A stretch of 25,446 bases of DNA, taken from the IMG/VR virus record IMGVR_UViG_3300034061_004700, positions 1-25,446 of that record; one strand, 5' to 3'. Of this stretch, positions 1-8,071 are shown in pieces (the stretch's first letter is position 1; each line of letters opens with the position of its first letter). A model generated the notes under the pieces. The model had not been told where the DNA came from and searched no databases. It saw nothing but the letters and a program-made list of their open reading frames with translations. The DNA is from a virus. The position numbers were made by a program, and so were the translations under genes.

Positions 1-248
1 CTAATCCGGAATCATCGCAACGGGCTTTACCGACAAGCACCACTGATTATTACATAACGGCTGGCACAAAAAATCTAATGAAAGAGATTGACGCAATCGA
101 GGTTGAGGAAGACTTGTCTGACACTAGACATCTAACACACCCATCCAAAAAAGTAGAGGTCATGGTTGAACGCGGAATTTCAAACGCGGTAATGCAGGAA
201 GAGGATGATAATGATGACTTCTTAGATGATGTTAACTCATTAATATGA
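1..248 (+). CDS. C-terminal fragment of an unidentified protein upstream of the terminase
   Basis: The frame with codons starting at position 3 is open from the window edge to TGA at 246-248 and gives about 81 residues, so the gene begins outside the window. The tail is acidic (EEDDNDDF, then LDDVNSLI) and has no motif I recognise. The stop overlaps the ATG at 245 of the terminase (ATGA), which suggests translational coupling. In T4 the gene just before the large terminase is the small terminase gp16, so that role is possible by position only; nothing in the visible residues confirms it. The frame itself is well supported by being open and by the junction. Confidence 0.7.
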   Translation, partial: NPESSQRALPTSTTDYYITAGTKNLMKEIDAIEVEEDLSDTRHLTHPSKKVEVMVERGISNAVMQEEDDNDDFLDDVNSLI

Positions 249-2197
249 GAGACTTTATAGCAAACAGCGGAGGTCGAACCCAAATGAAACTCTCCAATCT
301 AGATCAGGAGAATAGTGCAATTTGGACGACTGAGAAGGTTCAAAAACTTCTTGACGATTTTGAGAATGGTATGATTGACATCAAGACCATTAAAAATTCG
401 CCGTTTAAAGATAATGATCCGGTCTGGAAAAAAGCGAATATCGTTTTTGAATACACACCGGAAGAGCTTGAAGAAATCAAGAGATGTAAACACGATCCAG
501 TTTACTTCGCATCAAAGTATGCGCAAGTAATGACAGAAGATGGGATTCAACAAATCACACTAAGGGATTACCAAGAAGAGATCATTAGATCCTTTAAGAA
601 TAGTCGTTTCAATTGTTTGATGGCATCCCGACAAATCGGTAAGACTGTTATGTCGGGAGTATTCATTGCATGGTACCTAATATTCCACACCGATAAAAAC
701 GTATTAGCTGTTGCTAACGTTGCCTCTACTACCAAGGAAGTATTGGACAAGATTAAATCAGTACTTGAGAACTTACCGTTCTTTCTTAAACCTGGCTGCA
801 TTTCAAATAACGTAATGTCGCTTAAGTTTGATAACGGCTGTCGTTTGATTGGTCGTACCACCACTAAAAATACAGGTATTGGTTTTACGATTCACGTACT
901 GTACATCGATGAGTTCGCTCACATCAATCCGTCTTACCTAGACTTCTTTTATCGAGCGATCTATCCTACTATTTCAGCATCAACCAATTCAAAGGTTATT
1001 ATAACGTCCACTCCGAATGGCATGAATCGATTCTATGAGATCTACATGGATGCGATGAATGGCTTAAATACTTACGTACCTCTACGAGTTGACTGGTGGC
1101 AGGTGCCAGGTAGGGATGAGGAATGGAAGAAAATGACGATTGCAAACTTAGGTTCTGAGGAAGACTTTAATCAGGAATACGGGCTACAGTTCTTTTCCTC
1201 TGACAAATTGCTGTTACCGTCAAAAGACTTAAAAAAGATCTTTTCGTTCCGCACTACATACGAGGTCCCAGAATGGGCCCAAACCCCGGAGAATTTAGAC
1301 CTATTAGACGGCTTCTCGGTTCATCCAAACTTTAACAAATTCACACCCGATGACATTAGAAACGATGGCAACACGTATGTGTTCTCAATCGATACTGCGT
1401 CAGGCGTCGGTCGCGACTATTCAGTAATTAATATTTTTAAATTCACAGCATTACCAATCAAAATGCTAGAGCAAGTGAAAGATTTTATCAAGAATGAGGG
1501 AGACTTTTTTGGACTTGTGCAAGTTGCCTCATTTAGAAGTAATAAAAAGGACATCAACGAGTTCAGCAATGTCCTTGAGTACTTGACATATAAAGTCTTT
1601 AATCCAGAAAAGGCGAGACTGTTGATAGAGCTTGATCATAAGGGAGATTACGTAATGGATAAAATCCAACAGAACGAGTTATTTTGGCCAGGACAATTGG
1701 TACATTCGAAACACATGACGTCTTCGACTAATTGGAAACCTGGACTAAAGATGACCGAGTCCAATAAGACTAAATACTGTGAACGTTTTAAGTACCTAGC
1801 TGCCGTAAATAAAATTCTACCTAATGAATTTAAAACAGTGCATGAGCTTGGATCGTTCGGTAAAGCTGGCAATGGTACATATCGTAGTCAAAACGGTAAT
1901 GATGATTTGGCAATGACATGTGTATCAACTGCTGCATTTTTTGAATCGCCTAACTTTTGGGAGATAGTGAATGATGAATTGGACAGATTGCCTAAGGAAT
2001 ATCTTGAAAAAGTATACGCTCAATTCTTGGGTGAGGCTTATTTGGGCCATGATTCAGGATACAATCACGAAACACTAAGAGACTTGAATCGTACTCCTGA
2101 AATAAAAAGACCTGGAGCAACTAAAAAGTTTGACGAAAATACTGTGGATGAGTATAAGAGATTACTTAGCCATTTTTACGGAAACAATACCCAATAA
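245..2197 (+). CDS. Terminase large subunit, T4 gp17-like (ATPase and nuclease)
   Basis: This is the DNA-packaging motor: an N-terminal ATPase that translocates DNA into the prohead and a C-terminal RNase H-like nuclease that cuts concatemers. Visible motifs are Walker A SRQIGKT (residues 128-134), Walker B VLYIDE (218-223) and the coupling motif TSTPNG (254-259). Candidate nuclease acids are D383 in FSIDTASG, E462 in LIELDHKG and D553/D554 in GNDDLAMT, matching the order of T4 gp17 D401, E458 and D542. At 650 aa it is close to T4 gp17 (610 aa). The start is uncertain: ATG 245 overlaps the previous stop, while ATG 284 has GGAGG at 269-273 ten bases upstream. No intein or frameshift is seen. 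Confidence 0.97.
   Translation: MRDFIANSGGRTQMKLSNLDQENSAIWTTEKVQKLLDDFENGMIDIKTIKNSPFKDNDPVWKKANIVFEYTPEELEEIKRCKHDPVYFASKYAQVMTEDGIQQITLRDYQEEIIRSFKNSRFNCLMASRQIGKTVMSGVFIAWYLIFHTDKNVLAVANVASTTKEVLDKIKSVLENLPFFLKPGCISNNVMSLKFDNGCRLIGRTTTKNTGIGFTIHVLYIDEFAHINPSYLDFFYRAIYPTISASTNSKVIITSTPNGMNRFYEIYMDAMNGLNTYVPLRVDWWQVPGRDEEWKKMTIANLGSEEDFNQEYGLQFFSSDKLLLPSKDLKKIFSFRTTYEVPEWAQTPENLDLLDGFSVHPNFNKFTPDDIRNDGNTYVFSIDTASGVGRDYSVINIFKFTALPIKMLEQVKDFIKNEGDFFGLVQVASFRSNKKDINEFSNVLEYLTYKVFNPEKARLLIELDHKGDYVMDKIQQNELFWPGQLVHSKHMTSSTNWKPGLKMTESNKTKYCERFKYLAAVNKILPNEFKTVHELGSFGKAGNGTYRSQNGNDDLAMTCVSTAAFFESPNFWEIVNDELDRLPKEYLEKVYAQFLGEAYLGHDSGYNHETLRDLNRTPEIKRPGATKKFDENTVDEYKRLLSHFYGNNTQ
269..273 (+). promoter_or_regulatory. 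Shine-Dalgarno-like GGAGG before the alternative terminase start
   Basis: GGAGG lies ten bases upstream of the in-frame ATG at 284. It stands out because nearly all other genes here have A-rich leaders with no SD, as is usual in Bacteroidota. It could support initiation at 284 instead of 245, or be chance, since it lies inside coding sequence if 245 is used. Confidence 0.35.
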
Positions 2198-2202
2198 AAT
2201 TT

Positions 2203-2514
2203 ATGAAACCGGACGAACTATTGGACTTCGATTACGAAAATAATAAAAAGGAAATCTTTGATAAGATCGTGAAATCCATTGATTCTGCGATGAAAAAGAA
2301 ATCTCAGCAAATTTACATAAAGAAGCTGATGATAGTTGATGAAGAGATTGACGTAGTTGCCAGTCGAGAAGATTGGCCAGACTGTTTGGATAAAGCAATT
2401 AACTTTTACAAACAGATTGAAGACTACGAGTCTTGTGCAAACTGTCAAAGTATATTATCAAAAATCAATCAACCAATTAAAAAAACAAAATCAAATGCCA
2501 GAAAAACAAATTAA
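2203..2514 (+). CDS. Small protein of unknown function between terminase and PhoH
   Basis: A 103-aa charged protein that I do not recognise. It begins MKPDELLDFDY, is acidic and probably helical in the N-terminal half, holds a CANC (C-x2-C) pair near residue 80, and ends in a very basic tail (KKTKSNARKTN). One CxxC pair is not enough to call a zinc site. It starts 5 nt after the terminase stop behind an A-rich leader, and its last 20 nt overlap the PhoH-like gene, so the three are very likely co-transcribed and co-translated. A small DNA-binding or packaging accessory is possible from position alone. Confidence 0.8.
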   Translation: MKPDELLDFDYENNKKEIFDKIVKSIDSAMKKKSQQIYIKKLMIVDEEIDVVASREDWPDCLDKAINFYKQIEDYESCANCQSILSKINQPIKKTKSNARKTN

Positions 2515-3211
2515 GAGAAAAGCCCAAACTCCAAAATTGGAAGTTACAGAAAAGGACCTACGTACGGTCAATCTTAAACCTTCTCAGGAGATTTACTGCC
2601 AAAAGATTATGACCAATGAAATAACATTTTGTTATGGACCGGCTGGAACCAGTAAAACTTTCACAGCCTGTTTAGCAGCCCTAAAGCTCTATATGTCAGG
2701 CAAGATTAAAAAGATAATCTTATCAAAGCCGATTCAAGAGTCTGGCGAAAAACTTGGGTTTTTACCTGGTGAAATTAAGGATAAAATTGATCCATTCATG
2801 GAAAGTTATCGTTCAAATTTGGTAAAATTACTACACGATCCAAATTGTGTGGGCTGGCTTGAAGCAACCGGTGTTATCGAGTTTAGACCGCTTGCCTACA
2901 TGAGAGGAGCGACTTTTGATAATTGTTTAATGATTCTAGATGAAGCTCAAAATGCTGATTTTAAACAACTTATGCTGTTCATAACTCGTATGGGAAAGGA
3001 CTCTAAGGTGTTAATTTGTGGAGATGTCAGCCAGTATGACATTGCAAAGAGTAAGGTAGCTTTACCTGACTTCATTAAATTATTGGAAGGCATTAATAAC
3101 TTGGGCATTCACAAATTTAAAGATGAGGATATTGTGAGAAACAAAATCTTGATCCAAATTACTGAACGCTACGAGAAATGGAAATCAGAGAACCCGAAAC
3201 ACTTTAACTAA
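2495..3211 (+). CDS. PhoH-like P-loop ATPase
   Basis: A 238-aa PhoH-family protein, an ATPase related to the N-terminal half of superfamily 1 helicases and very common in large phages; its phage role is not settled. Motifs are Walker A GPAGTSKT (48-55), Walker B LMILDEAQN (145-153) and GDVSQ (176-180), with SKPIQ after the first strand as usual in the family. I chose ATG 2495: the frame stays open upstream to 2357, but that stretch lies wholly inside the preceding gene in another frame and does not resemble PhoH. The start overlaps the previous gene by 20 nt. Length fits stand-alone phage PhoH proteins. Confidence 0.93.
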   Translation: MPEKQIKRKAQTPKLEVTEKDLRTVNLKPSQEIYCQKIMTNEITFCYGPAGTSKTFTACLAALKLYMSGKIKKIILSKPIQESGEKLGFLPGEIKDKIDPFMESYRSNLVKLLHDPNCVGWLEATGVIEFRPLAYMRGATFDNCLMILDEAQNADFKQLMLFITRMGKDSKVLICGDVSQYDIAKSKVALPDFIKLLEGINNLGIHKFKDEDIVRNKILIQITERYEKWKSENPKHFN

Positions 3212-3221
3212 AAATAGATTA

Positions 3222-3848
3222 ATGAGCGCTTACGACCTAATTAACAAACAACTAAACGACGAAATGCAGAGCCTTGCCGAACTAATTAAGAGCGGCAATT
3301 ACACAGAGAAAGACAGAAATAGGTTAGCCTCAATCATGTATCCGAAATTAAAGTTCTTCATTTGGAAGTTCTTTAATGATCCTGACGAAACTGATGAAGT
3401 TCTCCATAATACTCTATTTAAGATATTCAAAGGACTTACCTCATACAGCGATTCGTATCGCTTCACGACCTGGATCTATACGATAGCTAAGAATGAGGCA
3501 CTACTTCACCAGCATAAATTAAAGGTTCAGTTCGCGCAGAGTCTTGATAATTTAACAAAACCTTTGAATCTACCGGACGATTCTCTACATACTTTCGAAA
3601 GGGAAATTTACATGGACGATCTCTATGTTATGACTCAGACCGAACTCACCGGCTTACCTGATTGCATTGAGAAATCAATACTAATTGATAAAGAGATGAA
3701 TCATCTAAGAGGTAATGAAATTGCAGAAAAGTACGACATGAATCTAAACACGGTTAAAACTAAAATTAGAAAGGCTCGTAAAATGTTAAGGGAAGCGGTG
3801 CTGGAAAAGAATCCAGGAATGATTGACCGACTAAATGAATACTTTTAA
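3222..3848 (+). CDS. ECF-type RNA polymerase sigma factor
   Basis: A 208-aa sigma-70-family protein with region 2 at about residues 35-105 (including DPDETDEVLHNTLFKIFKG, then FTTWIYTIAKNEAL) and region 4 at about 137-193 with a helix-turn-helix (GNEIAEKYDMNLNTVKTKIR). Regions 1.1 and 3 are absent, as in ECF sigmas. It would redirect host RNA polymerase to phage promoters. T4 gp55, the late sigma factor, is a shortened sigma relative, so this gene is a good candidate for the equivalent role. The RATAAATAA motifs ahead of several downstream genes are its obvious candidate targets, but that link is inference. It starts 10 nt after the PhoH stop. Confidence 0.9.
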   Translation: MSAYDLINKQLNDEMQSLAELIKSGNYTEKDRNRLASIMYPKLKFFIWKFFNDPDETDEVLHNTLFKIFKGLTSYSDSYRFTTWIYTIAKNEALLHQHKLKVQFAQSLDNLTKPLNLPDDSLHTFEREIYMDDLYVMTQTELTGLPDCIEKSILIDKEMNHLRGNEIAEKYDMNLNTVKTKIRKARKMLREAVLEKNPGMIDRLNEYF

Positions 3849-3850
3849 AC

Positions 3851-4357
3851 ATGGGACTATTAAACTTACTTAATCCAATTGAAGCAATTGATGCAGTGCG
3901 AACTATCGTAAAAGATCTTACTAATTATCGGTTCTATCGAAAACAGATCAAATCAATTGAAGATGCCGGTATTTTCAGGACAAAAAAAATGCGAGTAGAC
4001 TGGCTATGCCGAGTCTATTATGTTGTTAACTTAGAGCCTGAACTTCAGCTAGCAACTGGTGATCTAATCGATCTTGAAAAGAGTCGAGTGTTTGAGTCAG
4101 TTTCTAGAATTCAAGGAATCTTTGCAGATCGTAACTTGACTGAGATTGTTGACGTTTCATCAAAACGAATAAAGGACGATAATTATTACGCGTACCTTGT
4201 CACAATTAAATATCGAGTTGACACCGTTTTATCCGATATTGCTAAAGCTGTAATACTTGGAATTCTTGTGTATTACACAGTTCACCTGGGATTTTGGGTA
4301 GGTGAAAATTGGGCGGTTTTAAGAGACTCTACTCTTAATAAACTCAACAGTAAGTAA
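3851..4357 (+). CDS. Unknown protein with a C-terminal membrane segment
   Basis: A 168-aa protein of unrecognised family. The N-terminal two thirds are soluble and mixed alpha/beta in appearance (RKQIKSIEDAGIFRTKKMRV and following). A hydrophobic stretch near residues 134-153 (AVILGILVYYTVHLGFWV) is probably one membrane segment close to the C-terminus, leaving a short tail. It begins 2 nt after the sigma-factor stop, so it belongs to the same transcription unit, and it heads a run of three membrane-associated genes. Position does not show whether it is a virion or a host-takeover protein. Confidence 0.8.
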   Translation: MGLLNLLNPIEAIDAVRTIVKDLTNYRFYRKQIKSIEDAGIFRTKKMRVDWLCRVYYVVNLEPELQLATGDLIDLEKSRVFESVSRIQGIFADRNLTEIVDVSSKRIKDDNYYAYLVTIKYRVDTVLSDIAKAVILGILVYYTVHLGFWVGENWAVLRDSTLNKLNSK

Positions 4358-4365
4358 ATAAATAA
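4357..4365 (+). promoter_or_regulatory. Late-promoter-like motif AATAAATAA
   Basis: AATAAATAA followed by CTAAAAAT lies 20 nt upstream of the ATG at 4386. It matches the RATAAATAA element seen before four other genes here and resembles the T4 late promoter core TATAAATA. Confidence 0.6.
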
Positions 4366-4385
4366 CTAAAAATATTTCGTAATTT

Positions 4386-4685
4386 ATGAAATTGATTAAA
4401 CTTCATTTTGAAAAAATTGTATTGGGTTTACTATTCGTAATCTTCATTCAACAGTGCAGCACCTCAAGCCGAGTTAGCAAGATTGAAAAGCAGTCGAAAA
4501 TAATGAACCAGCGAATTGATTCAGTATACACGTCTGACTTAAAGAAAATGATTGAGATCGAAGGTTTAAAAGCCTCTAAGCGAACTCTTTATGACTGGAA
4601 TGCAGTGGTTAGAACCGCAGTTAGACCGGATGATCGTATGAATGAATACGATGCACAAATTGAAAAAATACAGAAGTCTAAATAA
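4386..4685 (+). CDS. Small N-terminally membrane-anchored protein with predicted coiled coil
   Basis: A 99-aa protein with a basic N-terminus, a hydrophobic segment at about 10-22 (KIVLGLLFVIFIQQC), then a charged helical region (SRVSKIEKQSKIMNQRIDSV) suggesting a short coiled coil. The cysteine at 24 after IQQ is not a proper lipobox because -1 is Gln rather than Gly/Ala/Ser, so I treat it as a signal anchor. Its stop overlaps the next ATG by one base (TAATG, 4683-4687), so the two are probably made together. A late-promoter-like motif lies 20 nt upstream. A small phage membrane protein of spanin or antiholin type is possible but unsupported. Confidence 0.75.
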   Translation: MKLIKLHFEKIVLGLLFVIFIQQCSTSSRVSKIEKQSKIMNQRIDSVYTSDLKKMIEIEGLKASKRTLYDWNAVVRTAVRPDDRMNEYDAQIEKIQKSK

Positions 4686-5476
4686 TGACAAAGAAAGCGA
4701 CTCACGTATTCATAATAACTACGTTTGTTACTCTATATTTACTTGTTTCGATCATTTCGACGATTCACGTTATTGACTTTTTCCTAATGTCGAATCCTAA
4801 ATGGTTAGCGATTAGCTTAGCTATTGCATTCGAAGTCGGAGCAGCCGCATCATTAGCCTCAATCATTACCCTAGATAAAATGAATAAGGGTATTGTTTGG
4901 GGACTTTTCATTTTATTAACCTTGATGCAGGCCATGGGTAACACATACTACACATACGTTCACTTAAACAATTTTCAAGGTTGGGTTGAACTATTTGGAT
5001 TAGTTGAAGAAGAACTAATTTATCAAAAAAGAGTTCTATCAATTGTAAGTGGAGCAATCTTACCGATAGTTGCACTAGGTTTCATTAAGTCATTGGTTGA
5101 TTACATTAAGCCAGCAAATGATACAGTAAATGATACAGCAAATGATACAGTAAATGATACAGTAAATGACACTGTAATTGATACAATATCAGATACAGAA
5201 ATTGAACCGGCTGAACCTGAGAAGGAAGTTCCTTACGTAAGCGATGACTTTCAAATAGGCCCAGACGGTGCTTATGAACATGATGACGAACTTGTTCTAG
5301 ATGCGCCATTCATGATTGAAGACGATCATTTTTCTGAAAGTCAACCGGCGATTGAACCTTCTCCAGAAATTACAACTGAACCTGAGGTAGATAATAATAA
5401 CACAATAAGCCAATCTCGATCGTCGGATGATGCAATAGCTAGAGGAGCTAGAATATCATTTAGTGATAAGATTTAA
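4685..5476 (+). CDS. Multi-pass membrane protein with acidic repeat-bearing tail
   Basis: A 263-aa protein with about four membrane helices in the first half (near residues 9-35, 41-63, 70-92 and 115-138). A cytoplasmic or periplasmic tail follows, rich in Asp, Glu and Thr. The tail opens with tandem tetrapeptides NDTV/NDTA (about 145-172) encoded by a 12-bp repeat, followed by an acidic, Pro-rich stretch. I do not recognise the family. It overlaps the upstream small anchored protein by 1 nt, suggesting the pair act together at the host membrane. The low-complexity tail may vary in length between related phages. Confidence 0.8.
   Translation: MTKKATHVFIITTFVTLYLLVSIISTIHVIDFFLMSNPKWLAISLAIAFEVGAAASLASIITLDKMNKGIVWGLFILLTLMQAMGNTYYTYVHLNNFQGWVELFGLVEEELIYQKRVLSIVSGAILPIVALGFIKSLVDYIKPANDTVNDTANDTVNDTVNDTVIDTISDTEIEPAEPEKEVPYVSDDFQIGPDGAYEHDDELVLDAPFMIEDDHFSESQPAIEPSPEITTEPEVDNNNTISQSRSSDDAIARGARISFSDKI
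5117..5200 (+). repeat. Coding 12-bp tandem repeat (NDTV units)
   Basis: Seven 12-bp units run in phase with the codons. The first five are near identical (AATGATACAGTA, with CA or C changes) and the last two are degenerate (ATTGATACAATA, TCAGATACAGAA). They encode NDTV, NDTA, NDTV, NDTV, NDTV, IDTI and SDTE. Whole-codon phasing means changes in copy number would keep the frame. The pattern of fresh 5' copies and decayed 3' copies suggests expansion by slippage. Confidence 0.9.
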
Positions 5477-5492
5477 AAATAGTCTACCGTGA

Positions 5493-6200
5493 ATGCCATA
5501 CATTAATTTCCAAGATGATCCAATTCCACAAAGAGTAAACAACTCATTTGCGAATCTATGTTCATCTGATCCAAGCAAAAAGGTTTTAAAGATCCTAGAT
5601 AAGTGCTTTATCATCGTAAATAAGGGAAAAACTGAAGCTAAATTTTGCGATCTTGAAAAACTTTTATATCCAGTAGACGGACATCTGCTTATTGATTTCG
5701 AAGTTTGCGCTGAAGAGCGATTGTCAGTTTATGATAATTCACTAGAGGATATTTTATCAAGCAGTCCATCAAGTGAAGCTGTATATTATCCATTGGGTGC
5801 AGGAACAGAGTACATGATCCCAGCTGGATATTCAGGACCTTCTTCAAGCCCATCATCTAGCCCTTCGTCTTTGCCGTACTATTTTATCATACCTGCTGAT
5901 CGCAATTATGTCAGAGGTTGTATTTTATACATTGACTATCCAGTATTAGATAAAAACGGGTCAGACGTTTTACCAGCAGATCAATCATGCGAAATCAAAT
6001 TGATTGATCAGGACCTAAACGAATCAACTCACCCAATAAGTAACTTCTTTTCTCACTTAGGTAATCCAATGACGCGTAATGCGACTAAGCTAATAAATAA
6101 GATAGAGATATACAACCCAAACCCTAATTTTAGCGTTAAGGTGAGAGGTATGGTAATCTATGTAAAGGGCAATCCAGATCCAAACAACTGTGCTTGCTAA
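5493..6200 (+). CDS. Probable virion-associated protein with Ser/Pro-rich linker, unknown
   Basis: A 235-aa protein. Residues 1-85 form one likely beta-rich domain, residues about 87-127 are a Ser/Pro-rich low-complexity linker (runs such as SSSPSSSPSSLP), and residues about 128-230 form a second beta-rich domain ending near a CAC C-terminus. Six or more cysteines are present. The domain-linker-domain layout and the location before other likely structural genes suggest a virion or decoration protein, but I recognise no family. The start at ATG 5493 follows a 16-nt gap with no SD; no close late-promoter motif is visible. Confidence 0.75.
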   Translation: MPYINFQDDPIPQRVNNSFANLCSSDPSKKVLKILDKCFIIVNKGKTEAKFCDLEKLLYPVDGHLLIDFEVCAEERLSVYDNSLEDILSSSPSSEAVYYPLGAGTEYMIPAGYSGPSSSPSSSPSSLPYYFIIPADRNYVRGCILYIDYPVLDKNGSDVLPADQSCEIKLIDQDLNESTHPISNFFSHLGNPMTRNATKLINKIEIYNPNPNFSVKVRGMVIYVKGNPDPNNCAC

Positions 6201-6215
6201 AAAATTTAAAAAGAA

Positions 6216-6557
6216 ATGAATCATTCAACAGTTGCAAAACTTTTAAAAACTCACACCGACGCAAATAATTCAACGGACTACACGCCAACTTTCGTGAATG
6301 GGTCTAACCGTGGACTAAACAGTGCCAACGATACCGGTGTAGGTTACTACACTGACACTTGGTACGGTATTCATAACCCAAGCGGATCAGCTATTACAGT
6401 TACGGCGGTTAAGACTGCTGATCAGGGGACCTCTGGCTCTGGCGTAAGCATTAGAATTAATGCAGGTGAAACGTTCTATGCAGTTATTTCAAAGATCACA
6501 GTCGGTGCTGGAGTAACCGTCGTTCTATTAGGAATTCCAACAACATTTAGTAGATAA
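6216..6557 (+). CDS. Small beta-rich protein, probable structural, unknown
   Basis: A 113-aa protein rich in Gly, Ser, Thr and Val with alternating beta-strand patterns (SAITVTAVKTADQ, GVSIRINAGETFYAVISK, GVTVVLLGIP), as in compact beta-sandwich virion proteins. It has no charged tail, no signal and no known motif. The leader is A-rich (AAAAAATTTAAAAAGAA). Its stop overlaps the next ATG by one base at 6557, so the two are coupled. A structural role is inferred from composition and neighbours. Confidence 0.75.
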   Translation: MNHSTVAKLLKTHTDANNSTDYTPTFVNGSNRGLNSANDTGVGYYTDTWYGIHNPSGSAITVTAVKTADQGTSGSGVSIRINAGETFYAVISKITVGAGVTVVLLGIPTTFSR

Positions 6558-7009
6558 TGGGACCAGTACTTACATTTGGACAAAGACAGCAAGCTCTAAG
6601 AGGATTGCCTTTCTATGGAAAGAGCGATTTTAACTTTGTTGCGTCCAGAAGTAATTTTTCAGGAGGTATCTCAATTAAGGTACTACCGTTATCTGATCTT
6701 TCTAGACCACAATCTGTAAACATTAACGATTTCGATAGAGAAATCAAACATCTCAATCAAACATTTAAAGCCGGTTCCAGAATAAGTGGAATCAAAGTTA
6801 ATTCTCCGTTCGAAGGTAAAAAGGGAGAAGGTGAATCAATCATAGGAAAGTTTGAAAGTTTCAAAATCGATAAACCTAATCAAGTAATTAGAGCTTTCAT
6901 TAGAGATCCAAAAACAATGAAACTTGTTGAGGTTTACCCTGAAACATTGACTCGTCTTAATGAGTCTAAGTCTCATCTAGCGAAAACCTTCCTGGAATTC
7001 GTGATATAA
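6557..7009 (+). CDS. Unknown protein upstream of the gp26-like gene
   Basis: A 150-aa basic protein (MGPVLTFGQRQQALRGLPFY at the start) with mixed alpha/beta character and no motif I recognise. The ATG shares one base with the preceding stop. No signal peptide or membrane segment is present. It sits among probable tail or baseplate genes, so a tail-assembly role is possible but rests on position alone. Confidence 0.75.
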   Translation: MGPVLTFGQRQQALRGLPFYGKSDFNFVASRSNFSGGISIKVLPLSDLSRPQSVNINDFDREIKHLNQTFKAGSRISGIKVNSPFEGKKGEGESIIGKFESFKIDKPNQVIRAFIRDPKTMKLVEVYPETLTRLNESKSHLAKTFLEFVI

Positions 7010-7030
7010 TCTTAAAAAGAACAAACATTT

Positions 7031-8071
7031 ATGTCAATAGAACAAGAGAAGGCTCTTGGCGGAGGAGATGAAGAAATATCTTCATTTCTTGAACAAGAAG
7101 ACTCAAAGTACGGCAAAAATTCAAACGAAGCGCCTAAGCCGATTGAACCGGAGATGCCATCACCAAAAACTAATTTAGGAACAGCCAGATCAGTTCAAAT
7201 TGCAGAAGAATCCTCAATTTCTGGAGCAAACGATGGGTACTGGAAAAACGTACCTCTTGAAAATTTACCGTCAGGCGGAATGTTCTACGCTGAAGGTTCA
7301 GAATTAACGATTAGAGCAGCAACTGTTTCTGAAATCCGACATTGGTCAACAATTGACGAGGACGATGTTCTTGACATAGACGATAAATTAAATTTCATAA
7401 TTGAAAAGTGTACAAGGTTCAAAATCAAAGGAGGTCAATCCTGGTTAACTTGGAGAGACATTCTAGAAATTGACAGACTATACGTGATCTTTTTAATTCA
7501 TGAAATAAGTTTCCCAGACGGACAGAATGAACTTTTTGTCAAATTACAATGTGCTGAAACCTGTTCAGAAGATGGTAAATTCAACGATGATGTTAAAGTT
7601 AGAAGTAACATGCTTCAATTTTTTGAATTTCCTGCTGAGCTTGAGCCGTGGTATTCGTCTGAATATAGATGCTTTGAAGTTGTTTCTCAAAAACTAAATG
7701 AAACTTTCTATCTTTATATGCCGACTATCGGAGTGATTGAAAGACTTCGCAAGAGAATAGCTGAAGCCAAGAATCTAAATCGACAAATCGATAAATCTTT
7801 CATAAAAATTGCACCTTACATCATTCAGGATTGGACGAAGTTCGGCCAGCAAGAATACGCAGCCCTACAGTCAGAAACTCTAGGTTGGCATATTAACAAA
7901 TTCACATTCATTACCAAGTTCGTCGATCAGGTTCAAGCCTCAAGAGATAACTCAGTAACAGCACAATGCCCTAAGTGTGGAGCAAAATTGACGTCATCAA
8001 TTTTTTCGTCAAACAGCTTCACTGTCAAAGATCTTTTCCTTATTTCAGGTAGACTTGACCAACTTATTTGA
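7031..8071 (+). CDS. Putative T4 gp26-like baseplate hub/assembly protein
   Basis: A 346-aa protein. After a disordered acidic N-terminus (1-70) comes a folded region starting LPSGGMFYAEGSELTIRAAT, then EIRHWSTIDEDDVLDIDDKL, WRDILEIDRLYVIFLIHEIS and YMPTIGVIERL. From memory this pattern resembles T4-like phage proteins annotated as gp26-type baseplate assembly proteins. Two Cys pairs, C174/C178 and C313/C316 (CPKCG), could bind zinc. The C-terminus DLFLISGRLDQLI looks like a natural end, and a small ORF overlaps it in the +1 frame. T4 gp26 is shorter (about 208 aa), so the call is tentative. The start at ATG 7031 follows an A-rich 21-nt gap. Confidence 0.5.
   Translation: MSIEQEKALGGGDEEISSFLEQEDSKYGKNSNEAPKPIEPEMPSPKTNLGTARSVQIAEESSISGANDGYWKNVPLENLPSGGMFYAEGSELTIRAATVSEIRHWSTIDEDDVLDIDDKLNFIIEKCTRFKIKGGQSWLTWRDILEIDRLYVIFLIHEISFPDGQNELFVKLQCAETCSEDGKFNDDVKVRSNMLQFFEFPAELEPWYSSEYRCFEVVSQKLNETFYLYMPTIGVIERLRKRIAEAKNLNRQIDKSFIKIAPYIIQDWTKFGQQEYAALQSETLGWHINKFTFITKFVDQVQASRDNSVTAQCPKCGAKLTSSIFSSNSFTVKDLFLISGRLDQLI

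Noticed and set aside
2357-2494. N-terminal extension of the PhoH-like frame by 46 residues
   Set aside because: This stretch is the preceding gene read in another frame; the family-like sequence begins after ATG 2495.
4386-4460. Lipoprotein signal in the 99-aa membrane protein
   Set aside because: The residue before the Cys is Gln and -2 is also Gln, so the lipobox is not met; a plain signal anchor is more likely.
5117-5200. CRISPR-like array
   Set aside because: Units are 12 bp with no spacers and are in-frame coding repeats.
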